A stretch of 64,000 bases of DNA, taken from assembly GCA_905250885.1 (NCBI GenBank), contig CAJNOQ010000163.1:1-64000 (forward strand), given 5' to 3'. A program made the position numbers and the translations under genes. The notes beneath the pieces are model-generated. The model was not told the DNA's origin. It ran no database searches and saw only the letters and a program-made list of their open reading frames with translations. Source of the stretch: Didymodactylos carnosus. Its lineage: Eukaryota; Rotifera; Eurotatoria; Philodinida; Philodinidae. Below are positions 1 through 11,730 of this stretch, one piece after another; the first letter of the stretch is position 1; every line of letters begins with the position of its first letter.

Positions 1-178
1 GAAAGGTTCGGGTTATATTTTAGAGTTTTTGAAAAAACTGGTTTTCTAGAAAACCAGGTCTTCGAAGGGCTATGGGAAAGCCCCATGGTCATATTCGTAA
101 TCAGCATGATCGATAACCTATAATCCACTAAATTCCGAGCAAAAAGCGTTTAATCACTTTGAGGGGTTCCCTCGTAAG
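1..178. mobile_element. Truncated copy of a foldback DNA element
   Basis: This stretch resembles the right arm of the foldback element at 60344-60918. Both share GGTTAT..TTTTAGAGT, the block ATCGATAACCTAT (AGCGATAACCTAT in the other copy), and a terminal CACTT..GGGG.GGTT.CCTCGT.AG. The left part is cut off by the window edge. It also holds a perfect 20-bp palindrome centred on TCTAGA at about 40-59. No coding potential is seen. The family is not recognised. Confidence 0.55.
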
Positions 179-890
179 TAAAATGTTTTTCATAGGGATC
201 ATTATATTTCATTTTGTATTTATGATTTTGTCTTCGATAAATCTCAGACACCACATAGAACAAGAGTTTGCTTTAGTGTCTTATGACGTTAAATAATGAC
301 CTTTTGTTCGTCTCAAAAATTTGACGACTAGTGTCAAAAATTGTGTTTAAGGCGATTCCACGCCCGAGTCAGAAACCTATCTCAGCCCGTGTAGGTCTGA
401 TCTGAACCAAACTTTCAGGGAATGTTGACCATGTCAAAGTATAGAACAAAATATTTTTGGCGCCACTTGCAACTGTTCACAGCATGGGCCAAAAGTAGAC
501 TTCTACGATTTACAAGAATTCTCATTCCAGGTAAATGATAGAGAGCTCGGGCTCGTTTTGTTTTGCAGTAAACACCTATGGCTGGCAGTTGGCAGCGCCC
601 GATTTTTGAAGTTCTCATTTACTGATTTCTGGTGCTTAATACAACTTTAAAATCTGAAAAATCCTTAGAAGGTTTCTTACAAATCCTCAGTTCTATAAAA
701 GATGGAAGCATAATTTAAAAATCGGAAGTGTTATCTGCAACCAAGAAAAAATTTTCTTTCCCCGATGTATCGTTACCGAAAATTTCGGACATAATTAACA
801 TGAAATATTCGCTCAAAACCTGTGAGAAATCTATCCTATCGACACAAAATTTATGTCATTAGAAAGTAGACACTTTGGGCTATCCAACCG
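179..890. other. Gene-free stretch, nothing recognised
   Basis: Short open frames here have no family likeness and no flanking splice signals. No repeat pair was found within the window. Confidence 0.4.
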
Positions 891-891
891 T

Positions 892-933
892 TGACTTTGA
901 GAAAAACACATGGCATGTGTTTTTCTCAAAGTC
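892..933. repeat. Short near-perfect hairpin
   Basis: About 20 nt reading GACTTTGAGAAAAACACATG are followed almost at once by their reverse complement, giving a stem with almost no loop. It lies just upstream of the inverted gene fragment at 978-1066 and may mark the junction of that rearrangement. The loop is too small for a typical microRNA precursor. Confidence 0.7.
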
Positions 934-977
934 GATATTTTTGACGAAAATCGACATTTCTGCTCCACGGAGGGGGA

Positions 978-1066
978 CCTTAAAGAATTTCACGCTTTTC
1001 TCATTGGAAATCATCTTAACCATTCAGTTATGGATAATTCATCATTATTACTATTTGAGCATTTTA
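978..1066 (+). pseudogene. Inverted partial copy of SH2B-like exon 1
   Basis: About 86 bp match the reverse complement of the first coding exon of the SH2B-like gene (around 2490-2580) at roughly 87 percent identity. The reading frame is preserved: both copies read KEFH.FLI.NH and [12 protein letters not shown]. Only the middle of the dimerisation region is present. The sequence on either side is unrelated to the gene. This is a gene fragment duplicated in inverted orientation about 210 bp past the stop of the parent. No sign of independent function is seen. Confidence 0.8.
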
Positions 1067-1274
1067 ACTCAGCGTTTGACTTTCAGTATTTGGTGCAGAC
1101 TTATTTTGGATTGTCCTGGTTCTAAACCACAAGAGATGAGCGAAACGGGTATTACATGTAAGTAGAAATTAAAGTGCAAGAAAAACCATTATTTATACAA
1201 AATGACTCATAGCGAAAACTAATAGTAGTTGAGAATGTACAGAAATTCGAAAAAACTATATATGATGAATAATT

Positions 1275-2631
1275 CTAAGAAAACGCGTAGGAATTATCTG
1301 TCGTTGGTGTTTGTACAGTCAATGGTAAACGTGGTAATAGCCTAGGGATAAACTGTTTTAAATAAGCCGTTGATGATGATGAATTTGAACCGGATTCAAG
1401 AGGTATTCGATTATAATGAAAATGATCAATTAATTGTTGAATTGAATCAAATATTAAATGTTGACAATGACAAAAGCCATCTGAATCAATAAACATTCGC
1501 AGATGCTAAATGTAAAGAGAAACATTGTAATTTTATGATAAAATATCAGACAAATTTTACTTTAGCTTTTCCACTATGATTAAACGTTAAAACATATTCC
1601 CCTGGTCTTGTTTCACTTTGACGTATAAGATAATTGCCATCAGATGGATATGTTTGTACAACTAGTCGTGCAGCATCTCGACGACTTAAATGATAATGAA
1701 ACCATGGACAATCGTTTAAATTCTGTCGACAACGTGATGTATTATTAACTTAAGAATTGAGATAGGAATATATTTATGAGTAAAATTTAGTAATAGAAAT
1801 TGTTACCTGTTAAACTGTGTGTTTTATTCAACAAACACCTAAATCATAATGAAAAAATAAATATCGATTACAATCTTTTATTTTCAGTTTATTTACTGTT
1901 TTGATGCTAAAATTTTAAACCATCGTTGTTTCATCGTATGGCTAAAGAAGTCGATAAAAAATTGATAATTGTGTGTCTTAAACAGAAAATAAATTAGTTA
2001 TTTATTATTTTTCAGTATTAAGAAATCAGTGAAAATGTTTTTACTTTCAGAAATAAAGATGTTTTGGACGATAATAGTGATTGTTGTTCTTGAATATGTG
2101 GCAGCAATTTTTTATCAAGTTTTGTCATTTGGCGACATTCGATTGTGTCATCCGTTTCAATTGAAATAATCAACTGATTCTAGAAGAAAAAAAGAAGAAA
2201 GAATTTAACAAATTTATTTAATTTTTAATAAAAATATAATAATCGAAAAAACGTACCAAATTCAAATCAAAAAATTTGATATGATTTTGATCTTGTTTTA
2301 TTATTGCACGTTTATTCAATATCAAATTAGGTAATTCACCACTTTTCATATAAAATATATTGACGATATTCTCTTTATTTTCTTGATCATCGATAATTAA
2401 TGATGTTTCTAAATTTTGTCGTTTATCAATTTCGTGCGAAATCATTTTTGATTGTTCATGTATTAATGTTTTTCGAAGTTGCAAAATAAAATGTTCAAAT
2501 AATAATAATGATGAATTATCCATTTTTGAATCGTTAAAATGATTTTCAATGAGAAAAGTGTGAAATTCTTTAAAAACAGTTTTTGAATATTTTTGACACC
2601 AGTCGTCAAATTTCTGAGAACAAAAAGTCAT
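1275..2631 (-). CDS. SH2B: SH2B/Lnk-family adaptor protein (six exons)
   Basis: Exons on the minus strand are 2631-2257, 2179-2045, 1976-1897, 1838-1807, 1748-1561 and 1505-1275. All junctions are GT..AG and in phase, giving about 346 aa. Residues about 7-55 (FDDWCQKY through [10 protein letters not shown]) match the SH2B N-terminal dimerisation (Phe-zipper) domain. Residues about 85-196 form a PH domain split over three exons, ending in the helix [14 protein letters not shown]. Residues about 220-320 form the SH2 domain: [17 protein letters not shown], the phosphotyrosine-binding block [17 protein letters not shown], then GKAK/HLR and RIPLESG, closely matching vertebrate SH2B1/2/3. The family recruits signalling proteins to activated JAK2 and receptor tyrosine kinases at the membrane. 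This copy is short because the proline-rich linkers are missing. One exon is only 32 nt. Introns are 54-77 nt. Confidence 0.9.
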
Positions 2632-2639
2632 TATTTTAT

Positions 2640-4600
2640 ATTATCAATAAAATATCAATCTAAAATATCAGAGAGGACTTTTTTTTTTAAACACAATCTT
2701 TTATGCTTATAATATTTCGGTTGATCTAATGATAAATTCACTTTTTATATTGTATAAAATGTACACAAGTAAACTTGTTTTTTTGTTTTTATTTTAATAG
2801 AAATGATAAAACGTTGAAATTCAACATTATGTCAGTTGTTTTTAAATAGCAGCAACTGTTGAGTAAAACAGTTGCTAGTACAAACGACTAGTGAATATGC
2901 GTAAGAATAGAAAAACTTGTCTGATTAAGAAAAACATCAGGATATGTTACAGATTCTTCTTCTCTTTCTCTCTCTATAACAACGAAAAATTGTAATCGGA
3001 TCTAAAAGGCAAAACACATCGCTGAATTAAAATTTTTTTCAATAAATATACGGTCTTTTATTTCGTACTCAAGATTACTAATACACAACTTTGTACTACT
3101 ATCATATTCAAAATATAATGCCTCTGACTCTTTTTTGAATAATTCAATAGTAAAAGATGACAAGAATTTGTAGTTTTACCACTCGATAGTCAAGACTTTA
3201 TATCATCTTTTCATAACCTAATGACGATATAAAGAATTTATGCTAGTGAACTTTCACAAACTCTGAATAAATGATTCCTATTCTTTCTCAACTAAGTTTA
3301 ATTTAGAGCAATACTTCTCGGCGTTGTAAGAGGATCAGATTATCCAATGACTGTCCAATGGATTTCCAGGACTGACACTCGGTGAATTCGAATAACCTTG
3401 GAAGCGTATGAAACATACGTAATTGACCACGCTGAAGCTGATGGCAACAATTATTTTCGAAGAAAAAACCTAATGAACATCATGTTTTACGAAAATTAGG
3501 ATTTCCGAGCTGCTCCGGGCACCTAATATTAAAAAATTCATAATTTACTCAGACACGTTAGAACGAGCTGACAGTCTCAGAATATGATTAATTTTGTCCG
3601 CTAAACGTGATTATGCGAGCGATCGCAAAAATTGACAACTATTTTTCTTTGTTCAATGGTTTTCTAGAAAATCCAGTACTTTGGTTATAAAAAGATGGTT
3701 TAAAGTCTTGGTTACCGAAACGTGAAAACTGCAAGTTTTTATCACCTTTTGTTAAGGTGCTTACTAGCCAGTCAAAAAACAGCTAGAGATATTATGTTTT
3801 GAATATGATAGTGGAAAAAAGAAGGCTATATAAAAGCGTTTTTTTATCTGATAGACTGAAACTCTGCTGATCAATCATCAAATGTCTAAATATAAAAACA
3901 AATTAGAAAGCAACTGTACGTCACTGGTCAACAGCTCGATCTGAAAAGCTGAATCAATTATGCAGTTTTATTAGAGCTAAGTCAGAGACTACGTCAACTC
4001 AGAAAACATTGAACTTTTTACTTTTAACAAAAAATGTTTTCTTCTCTTTCGCTTCTCACTGATTCTGCGATAAATATTCTTATCTGTACTTTCTGAGTCA
4101 GACTCAAGAAATCACATGATGCTATAGACTCAGGAAGCACGCTTGATAGTAATAGTCATCTCACCCTACTCATACCAACGCTGTTGTTAAATATTTGTGA
4201 TAGTCACGATTATCGAATTTTTTGTACTGTAATCAATTTTTCTTATACTTTAGAAATATTTTTTATTTACAGAAAGTTTTTGCTTTTTAATATTTGATTC
4301 AAACCTAAAAAATCTGACCAGAATCGACCCTGATATCTATGGAATTGTCATTTATCAGAAAATTTAACCCTGACTTCTAGTCAGATTTAGAGCTGTATGA
4401 GCTGAACAACATTTTCATCTATGAAGTAAAACATATATTTTAATGAAGTTTGATTCAGCTTTGATAAAATTGCATAGCTAAATCAGCTTTTCATCAGATC
4501 GAGTTGATTGTCGATTAGTTAATTACTTTTGAATTGAAAAAGAACATTTAGTTATGTACAAATGAGAATTGTAATCTAGTCTTTAATTAAAATACATATC
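2640..4600. other. Intergenic, no gene seen
   Basis: AT-rich intergenic DNA. Apart from the dispersed repeat at 3684-3745 nothing is recognised. The part nearest 2631 should hold the promoter of the SH2B-like gene, but no core element can be defended. Confidence 0.4.
3684..3745. repeat. Dispersed repeat, copy 1 (inverted copy at 42072-42132)
   Basis: About 62 bp containing GATGGTTTAAAGTC, then CGAAACGTGAAAACT and TTTTTATCAC, matches the reverse complement of 42072-42132 at about 85 percent. Sequences of the form GATGGT..AA..C.CCGAAACGT occur near the ends of several retroelement classes, but no reverse transcriptase lies beside either copy, so the family is not assigned. Confidence 0.6.
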
Positions 4601-4604
4601 ATTA

Positions 4605-5252
4605 TTAATAATTATTAAAAAAATATTGATGTTCTCTAACCCAAACCTTTGCACGATGAGAACCTTCAACACTTATAATTGATTCATCATCAACAAGATC
4701 TTCACCACCAATGGCACCATTTTTTTCTTTTGTTTTATTTTCAATAACTTCCCGTAATACTAACGTACTCGGCGGGCTATTATTATGATTATTTGATAAT
4801 TGTATATCGACTTTTGGTATTTGAATACCTTGTATTTTACTTTGTTGTTTATATTCAATAAGTTTTGCATGAGAACGACGATATTTTTCATTATTAGCTA
4901 AAATTGTATTAATTGGTGACAACTGTTTTTGATGAATAGTATCATTTTCATTTGTATTCCAAGATGATGATAAAGAATTGGATAATAATTTTGAATTTTG
5001 TGAAAATACTGTTTCAAATGATTTTTGTCTATCATCTATGTATCTATTGGATTTAAGTGCTGTACTGATATGTTGTTTTTGTCTATGAGATGTAATTAAA
5101 GGAAATTTAACATAAGATGGATGAACATGATGATCAGCAAGATATTGTTCAAAATTTCGATCTATATGTGATGGTAATAATTGTGTTTTGCCGAACAGGT
5201 AATCACCACGAGCCGAATTATGTTCATGGAATGATGAGGATGTCGTATCCAT
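4605..5252 (-). CDS. Hypothetical protein, 215 aa, single exon
   Basis: An uninterrupted frame from ATG to TAA encodes 215 residues with codon use like the surrounding genes. I do not recognise the family. The sequence is hydrophilic and rich in Asn, Ser, His and Gln, with no signal peptide or membrane segment, so much of it is probably disordered. The most ordered-looking parts are the N-terminal block around YLFGKTQLLPSHIDRNFEQYL (about residues 18-38) and a C-terminal acidic stretch followed by SHRAKVWVREHQYFF. The start was chosen because it is the first ATG in the frame. The frame length in such AT-rich DNA supports a real gene, but no intron pattern or homology backs it up. Confidence 0.6.
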   Translation of the reverse strand: MDTTSSSFHEHNSARGDYLFGKTQLLPSHIDRNFEQYLADHHVHPSYVKFPLITSHRQKQHISTALKSNRYIDDRQKSFETVFSQNSKLLSNSLSSSWNTNENDTIHQKQLSPINTILANNEKYRRSHAKLIEYKQQSKIQGIQIPKVDIQLSNNHNNSPPSTLVLREVIENKTKEKNGAIGGEDLVDDESIISVEGSHRAKVWVREHQYFFNNY

Positions 5253-5905
5253 GAAATAATTGCTGTTTTATTATAAATAAACTGTCACAAAAACAGTTCG
5301 GATACTCAAAATTAAATGTAATAAATATCATATTTCTTTTTAAACATTTATGGATTTAGCAGTCAAATCCTTTTGCAAAAAAATATACCACTTTCTCTTT
5401 TCTTTTTGTTTTTTTACTTCACTGTGAACGAATTTTCAAAATAACAAATCAAGAAGTACACAGACACATATACAAAAACGTTTCAATTTTTTTAGCCTAC
5501 AACATATGATCATTCATGAATAGAGATGAGACGAAGCAGCTTGACCTTTATATGAAAAATGCGTGAAAGTTCGAGTGCAAAAACATCTCTATTCATGTAT
5601 TGTACGATCAAACATCTATATTTTAACAATTGATTACAACAAACAAGGACCGATCTTCATTAATATCGTAAAAAGTATATGGATTCGATTGATAGAAAAG
5701 AAAGATGAACTAGATTACCAGAGACAAACTCAACGAGTTCTTAACTATTTCTATGACTATATGATTGTTTTTTTCAAGATTTATTTTACTTTTTAACTAA
5801 ATTTACATTTCGATATTTAATTCATAATTTATAATTAATAAAGATGTGAATTATTGAAGGGAAGGTCTCGGATGGATCTTTCAAATTTTTATAAAACATG
5901 TCTAG

Positions 5906-6322
5906 CAATGGAAGAGTAAAGCACATTGATCACAAATCTCAATTACATAATCTAAATAGCTAAGGAGATACAGATTTTCTTTTGGAAAAAATAGAGACTA
6001 AAAATAATAAATTTTAATAAAAATGTTCTCTAGAGCTGAAAGTAATTTTTATTTTGTAGGTAAAGATAGCTGGATTCTCAGTGATTCGCACGTGGTATAG
6101 GATTTCCAAAGAGTAGCCTTGGCAGCGCATGACACTAGAAATTCTTTCAAAAATGTCATTTACTTCTTGTTGATCTAACATTCAAGAGTTATAAATTTGA
6201 TAACAACATTTTCGTTTTTTGAACTTTTAATAAAGCATCATTGAACTCTATAGATATACTATTTAGATTGGGTAGCTGAAATTACAGATTTGTGATTGGT
6301 GTGCACTTTACTCTCCCATGCC
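5906..6322. mobile_element. Foldback (MITE-like) element
   Basis: The left arm at about 5906-5966 and the right arm at about 6255-6322 are inverted copies, sharing GAGTAAAG.GCA, ATCACAAATCT and AATCTAAATAG. The middle has no transposase. Target-site duplications were not clear. It lies just past the decayed fluoride channel gene. Confidence 0.6.
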
Positions 6323-6612
6323 AGATATATTTCGCCAAGATCTAAGAGATTCAGTTGGAGACATTCCTTCGAATCGACCATCTATCACGATTAATTGACT
6401 CGACTTTTTTATTATTGTTCTCGTATGTGTTACCTCATGATTTCTAATCGAAAACAAATATTTTAACAGCATCGATTTAACGCGGAGCATCGATATTATG
6501 AGCGACACATGATAAAACACTTATGTGAAGTATTTACGATGTTATCAACGTATTTTTTCTATTATAAAAATATTTAAATAATTTTAACTCATAAATATCG
6601 TATAGAATATGA

Positions 6613-7700
6613 CTAGTTAAACAAGATTCTAGCACCGCAATGAATAGAAATGAAAACACATTGAACAGTAAAAACAAATAAGAAAAAATAAATAAACGCA
6701 TATAAACATTTCATCATAGTTGTTTCTAAAACAAGTGTTGAAACAGTCGTCAGACCTCCACAAAATCCTCAAAGCGTACCAATTAAAGCTGGTTCGGTCA
6801 AAACTGTATTTGAACGATATTTTATAATAGTTGAAATTCCAGGATATAAAAAGGAACCACCGACATTGCACACAAATATACCGATAGAAAATTGTATAAA
6901 ACATAAATTTAAAAATGAGATGAACCATCGCGTTAGTGAGCCAAATGGTGCAAGTAATGGAGAATAAGAAATATATATATATCTAATAACAGGTAGTCTA
7001 ACGATGATCACTATGATTATTGGAATACTAACCAAAAACAGACGAAGAAATAATTACAAACGTATATCAAATCTATGAAAAATAGAGTGAAATGGAATCG
7101 CTTCTAATTGGTCTTGTCGTTGGATGTTCATCGATTTTTTAACGAAAAGTTGTAAGGCATTGTTAGCCCAACTCAAATGACAACCCAAAGTAAAAGTGGT
7201 AAATGAGCAGCAAAAAGTTAATAATAAAATGAACAAATAATTTGAGATTGGATATAGTCCTCCGACCGTTCTGTATAGGACCAGTGTAGAATTGTACATT
7301 ATTCCACTAAACGTTGTTATTGAATCACATAGACCAGTCGTTAATCCGATATATAACGTTGAACGACTGTAATAAAATAAAATAAAAATAAAAGCATGAC
7401 ATACGCTCGTTCGAAGACAATTCTATAGCCTTTATCTCTCATCTATGATAAACACCAACATATTGTTCTTGAATTTTTAATTTATGTTCAACGACGTAAT
7501 CCATACATAAATATCCAATAAAACTCGTCCAAAATATTTATAGCCAAGGTGCGGCGTTTGCTGATAATTAATTCAAACCGACTTGAATAAGTGCATCAAT
7601 AGAAGAAAAAAAGACAATTGCTGTTGCATTGGCTAATCGATAGTCTTTAACAATAATAATAAATGGTTCAACTCATGATTCGTTTGCTTCTAATTGTAAA
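6613..7700 (-). pseudogene. Decayed FEX/FluC fluoride channel gene
   Basis: Read on the minus strand, three pieces match the eukaryotic two-domain fluoride exporter FEX. About 7700-7440 gives an N-terminal part (ANATAIVFFSSIDALIQVGL, later FWTSFIGYL) with in-frame stops. A piece from 7366, after a good AG acceptor, gives YIGLTTGLCDSITTFSG, the family's G..TTFS signature of domain 1, and membrane segments. About 7035-6613 gives domain 2: APFGSLTRW, then NVGGSFL (the Asn-Gly pore block), then GFCGGLTTVSTLVLE (second signature). A TGA at 6769-6771 interrupts the frame just before GFCGG. FEX normally exports toxic fluoride across the plasma membrane. With several stops this copy is almost certainly non-functional. 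A working copy may exist elsewhere, as expected if this is a decayed duplicate. Confidence 0.75.
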
Positions 7701-7734
7701 TCTTCTAATATATTGAATGTTAAGTCTATTGAGA

Positions 7735-8370
7735 ATTAGCACCGTCTGATTCAATATGAGTCATTCCACTGGATTGGATTGTTCATAGACAAATATGTGA
7801 CCAAATTCAATGAAGCATAGTCATAATATTGTGGATGATTGATTATTGATATGATTAATAAACCACACAGTGTGGAGGAAAAGTTCTGTAACATACGATC
7901 TCACAGACAAACCATTACAATTGCTAGAAAAAAGAATGACTAGTATCATTCGCTCATCACTCAATCGATAAAGAATAAAAAAAAGCACATTCATTCAGCA
8001 TTTCGTATAGATAAAATAATAAGAACTACAGAAGGCGTCGAGCATAGCTATGTGTAGTATTAAAGAAAGAAGGAGCATACTTGAGCTCATGCATATGATA
8101 CTAATAATGTTACGTCTTTAAGTATAATAGGTCATCGTTAACCCATTAAGTACCAAATATTTTTAATTTTGACTTTTCTATATTTTTATGCATAAAAAGA
8201 TGTATCGAAATAAGGTTTAAAAATAAAATTTCATTAATGTATTATTTTATGGAATTTTAGGCTTTCAAACTTAGATTCTCCATAAATTTTCTGTCATTTG
8301 ACAGTCGTGCCGATTATTTTTCGAGGCAAATTTTATGATTTCTTGAACAATATGCTGCATAATAAAAATA
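7735..8370. other. Intergenic, nothing recognised
   Basis: AT-rich sequence between the fluoride channel pseudogene and the hAT-like element. No coding frame or repeat is supported. Confidence 0.35.
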
Positions 8371-8606
8371 TTTACAGTAGGAGTGGCACATTACTGTTTT
8401 TACGAGTAATCCAAATATTGTATATATTCCTATTACCAGTAACAGTAATACTTTTCAGTTTAACTGGTGCCGGTACAAATTTTATGAACATTCCTATTAC
8501 CAGCACCAGTCAAACTGAAAAGTATTACTGTTGCTGGTAATAGGAATATATACAATATTTGGATTACTCGTAAAAGTAACAGTAATGTGCCACCCCTAAT
8601 TTACAC
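8370..8606. mobile_element. hAT-like MITE, near-perfect palindrome
   Basis: The element at 8378-8598 consists of two arms of about 90 bp (8378-8470 and 8508-8598) that are inverted copies with few mismatches, joined by a short loop. Ends read TAGGAGTGGCAC and TAGGGGTGGCAC. The flanks ATTTACAG (8370-8377) and ATTTACAC (8599-8606) look like an 8-bp target duplication with one mismatch. An 8-bp duplication and GGGGTGG-like ends are typical of hAT elements. There is no transposase, so movement would depend on another copy. Confidence 0.75.
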
Positions 8607-8855
8607 ATCTAAAAATAATAGAAGCATTTATTTAACATTCCCAAATTCTTAGCTGTTCAACAAGATCGTAGTGGAATGATGGAAAAAAAAAGAATAGTGA
8701 CGTTTCGTCCATATATATTACTCGCGAAATACCTGTTTTAAAATGTATTTCAAAACAAATAAACGTTTATCAGAAAACAAGAAGAAAAACCGAAAATACA
8801 GATAAAACAACAAAAGACAAAATCAAATGTACAGTGTACTTCAACATCAGCTGTA

Positions 8856-8861
8856 TTTATT
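8856..8861 (-). terminator. Poly(A) signal for RSRC2
   Basis: AATAAA on the minus strand, about 65 nt past the RSRC2 stop codon, in a short A/T-rich 3' flank. Confidence 0.55.
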
Positions 8862-8925
8862 CAACTCAAAAAAAAAATGCAATCAATAACGACTGAAGAA
8901 AACACAATCGTAAAAAAAAGACACT

Positions 8926-11730
8926 TTAGTTTTTCTCTTGTGTCGATGTTGATGTTGAAGGAGTAACAATAGGTCCTTGTGAAAAAAATCCAAGACCAAC
9001 TCCTTTATGAATATGAGTGGCAACACGTGCTACTTGATATTCTTTGTCTAATGAATCAAATGTACGTTGTTGCATTTGTTTAATGGCATTCGTATCGCTA
9101 CTTGTCGTCGATTGTACTGAGTCATCTGATTTTAAACCCATCAATTTACGAAATTTTTCAGCCGTTTTTTCATCTTGCCCTTCTGTCATCGCTGCACCGA
9201 CTTTACTTGTGGCCGTCTAATATTAAACAAATATAATCGAAATAATTAAAATATAGTACTTTTTAAACACCCCAAATCGTACGTGGAGATAATCGCCTTA
9301 CTATTCATTATTTAGCATATCATTTTTTCGCACAAAAAATTAGTGGCTTTGCAATTTCAATATTTGAGATCACAGGATTATAAACAGAGTCAAATATCTT
9401 TCAATAAACTTACATTTTCATTTTCTTTTGCTTTTGACCATAATAATTTTCGTTTTCGCTGTTGTTCAGCATAAACTAATGGATTGATCGTGCCGGCACT
9501 GTAAAAATTAGGTATTTGTATACCTGTTAATTCTGCAATCTAAACAGAGTAGTAAAATCTTTGAAAAAATCTAATATATCATAAAAGAAAATCAAAAAAT
9601 TACATTTTTTCGAACTTGTTCCATTTGATAACTCATAATAGTCTGTTGATTTTTACGATATTCTTTTGGTACATCAATGGTTTTCATTAAATCTAATTAG
9701 ATAAAAAAAGAAACAGATGAGCATTAAAATACAATGCCTTTTTGTCTAACCTTGTAAAGATATTTGTGTCAAATCTAATGTACCATTCGCTAAAACAACA
9801 AAATAATCATTCAATTATCTGTAATAACAATAGAATCAGTCATAACTCACCGGCCATATCTTTTAATTTTTTCATTGTTTCATCTTGAAGTTTCTTTCGT
9901 TCTTCTTCTGCCTGGGATTGAATAGCGTACATTCGTGTTTGACGATCATTGATATTAGATGATGTTTGACGTGTTGGTGTTTGTCTTCTTCCCTTTCGAT
10001 TTGTTGGATACGTTCTTGAAAAAGAAAATAAATAAAGATGAATTAACGCTAATTTAATTTTATACCTTTGGAATACAGACGAAATATTTCAATCACAAAT
10101 CTATACTATGAACTTTTTCTATAGCTTTGACAATATTATTAGAATCTCTATACTAGCTTATTCCCTAATACATTATTTAACTTACCTGACTGGACTTGGT
10201 CGATGAAAAGGAGATTTATTTTTCTTTTGTGGTGAACGTGAGCGTTTTCTTGGTGAATCACGTCTTCGTTTTCGATCTCGTGAGGATCTTGAACGATCTC
10301 GAGATCTATTTCCTTTTGACGATGAATAATGATTACGGCTACGGGATCGGGATCGAGATCGAGATTTTTTATGACGATAACTAGATGATGATTTTCTGTG
10401 TCGATCAGATGATGATTTTCTTCTTCTTGAACTTGTATGATGTCTTTTCGAACTTGATGAGTGATGTTTTCTCGAACGAGATCGTTTTCGTTTAGAATGT
10501 CGAGATCGTGAAGAAGAACGGGATTCTGAGCGAGAATCATGAGGTACTTTAGTGCTAGAAAAAAATTTAGAAAATATCGTTCTGTATAAAAGGAAAAGTT
10601 TACATTTCATATATGCGACAACTATTTCTTTTTACAAAGGTGATAAACTATAGAGAAGTGGTTCGGTGGTCATTTAGAAAAGATTCAATCTTGGATTAAA
10701 GTCTGTAAATGTCATGAACTCTATCATTTTTTGTATTCGTACTGTTCAAACAATAATTAGATTTTGTCTGTTTTTTTAATATAACGCCTCACAAAAAATC
10801 TGCCTTCAGAATACCTCGAACAGCTGTACTACAAAAAAACATATGGCATACCTTTTAGTAGCATCACTATTTTCTACTAAATTCTCGTTATGAGCAGCAC
10901 CTATTTTTTCATGTTTTTGTTCAGAACCTTCTATCTCCTTGTCGCTATTACTGACCTAAAATAAAAATAAAATAAATGAACATTTTTCTCTTTTTATACT
11001 TTAAACATCAGTTATGTAACATAGATGGATTAATTAATCAAATTCATACCTACCAATTAATGCCAGAACATTGAAATTGAACCTACCTGATAACCAACTA
11101 CTGGTTAGTATTCTCTCACATGGCAATAAAACACTTCTTCATTTAATATCAACATTAACACAGCATGATCAATAAACCGTATTTGCCTTTGTATATTTAA
11201 AGAAAGGGTAGATGCGTTAATATAAAAATTTGGAATAAATGAAATAAAAAAAAGTCAGAAACTCAAAAGAAAGCTCGTCTGAGTTATGAGGAATATATCT
11301 GCAGGGTGTACGAGAAACAGAAAGGGCTGTTAACAGTATCAGATATTGAGATTGTATTTTAGAGAAAAAACATTCCTTGTTAATATAGATGCACTGAAAT
11401 AGAAACTAAGCAATAAAATAAAATAAAAAACATAAACTTTGCTTACAACATGTTGTTCAGGGCTGTCGGACTGACCACTACCATTCGATGGTGAATCCTC
11501 ATCGGACGTTTCATCACCATTTGGATTAGTTTGACTATAAATAAGGAGCTAACATTTTTCTAATTATGAAGTAGAATTAAAACAGATTATTACCTTTCGC
11601 TCATTGTATTAATCATTGCTGAGAATGCTTCATATTCTTGGAGTAAACGAGAATTTCCAATATCACTACTTGTTGTTTCACTTTCCTTTATATCACCCTC
11701 TTCCATATCCACAGTGGCTACGTTAGCCAT
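8926..11730 (-). CDS. RSRC2: RSRC2, arginine/serine-rich coiled-coil protein (nine exons)
   Basis: Exons on the minus strand are 11730-11594, 11534-11447, 10955-10852, 10554-10186, 10014-9851, 9789-9751, 9692-9604, 9539-9414 and 9216-8926. All junctions are GT..AG and in phase, giving 468 aa. Exons 1-3 encode an acidic N-terminus. Exon 4 is a dense RS domain, such as KKSRSRSRSRSRN. Exon 5 encodes a coiled coil (QAEEERKKLQDETMKKLKDM). Exons 8-9 carry the family signature: TGIQIPNFYSAGTINPLVYAE, RKRKLLW, EKFRKLMGLK and ending ATHIHKGVGLGFFSQG, matching the human RSRC2 blocks YYNPAAVNPMKFAEQ, FRKLMGIK and THTQRGMGLGF. RSRC2 is a nuclear RS protein linked to splicing and growth control. Introns are 58-491 nt. 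The start is the first ATG of exon 1 and leaves a conserved acidic N-terminus. Confidence 0.9.

Noticed and set aside
8298-8540. 80-codon frame
   Set aside because: It lies across the hAT-like palindrome and arises from its arms.
10196-10540. Frames on the plus strand and in another minus frame over the RS domain
   Set aside because: Shadows of the low-complexity Arg/Ser codons in RSRC2 exon 4.
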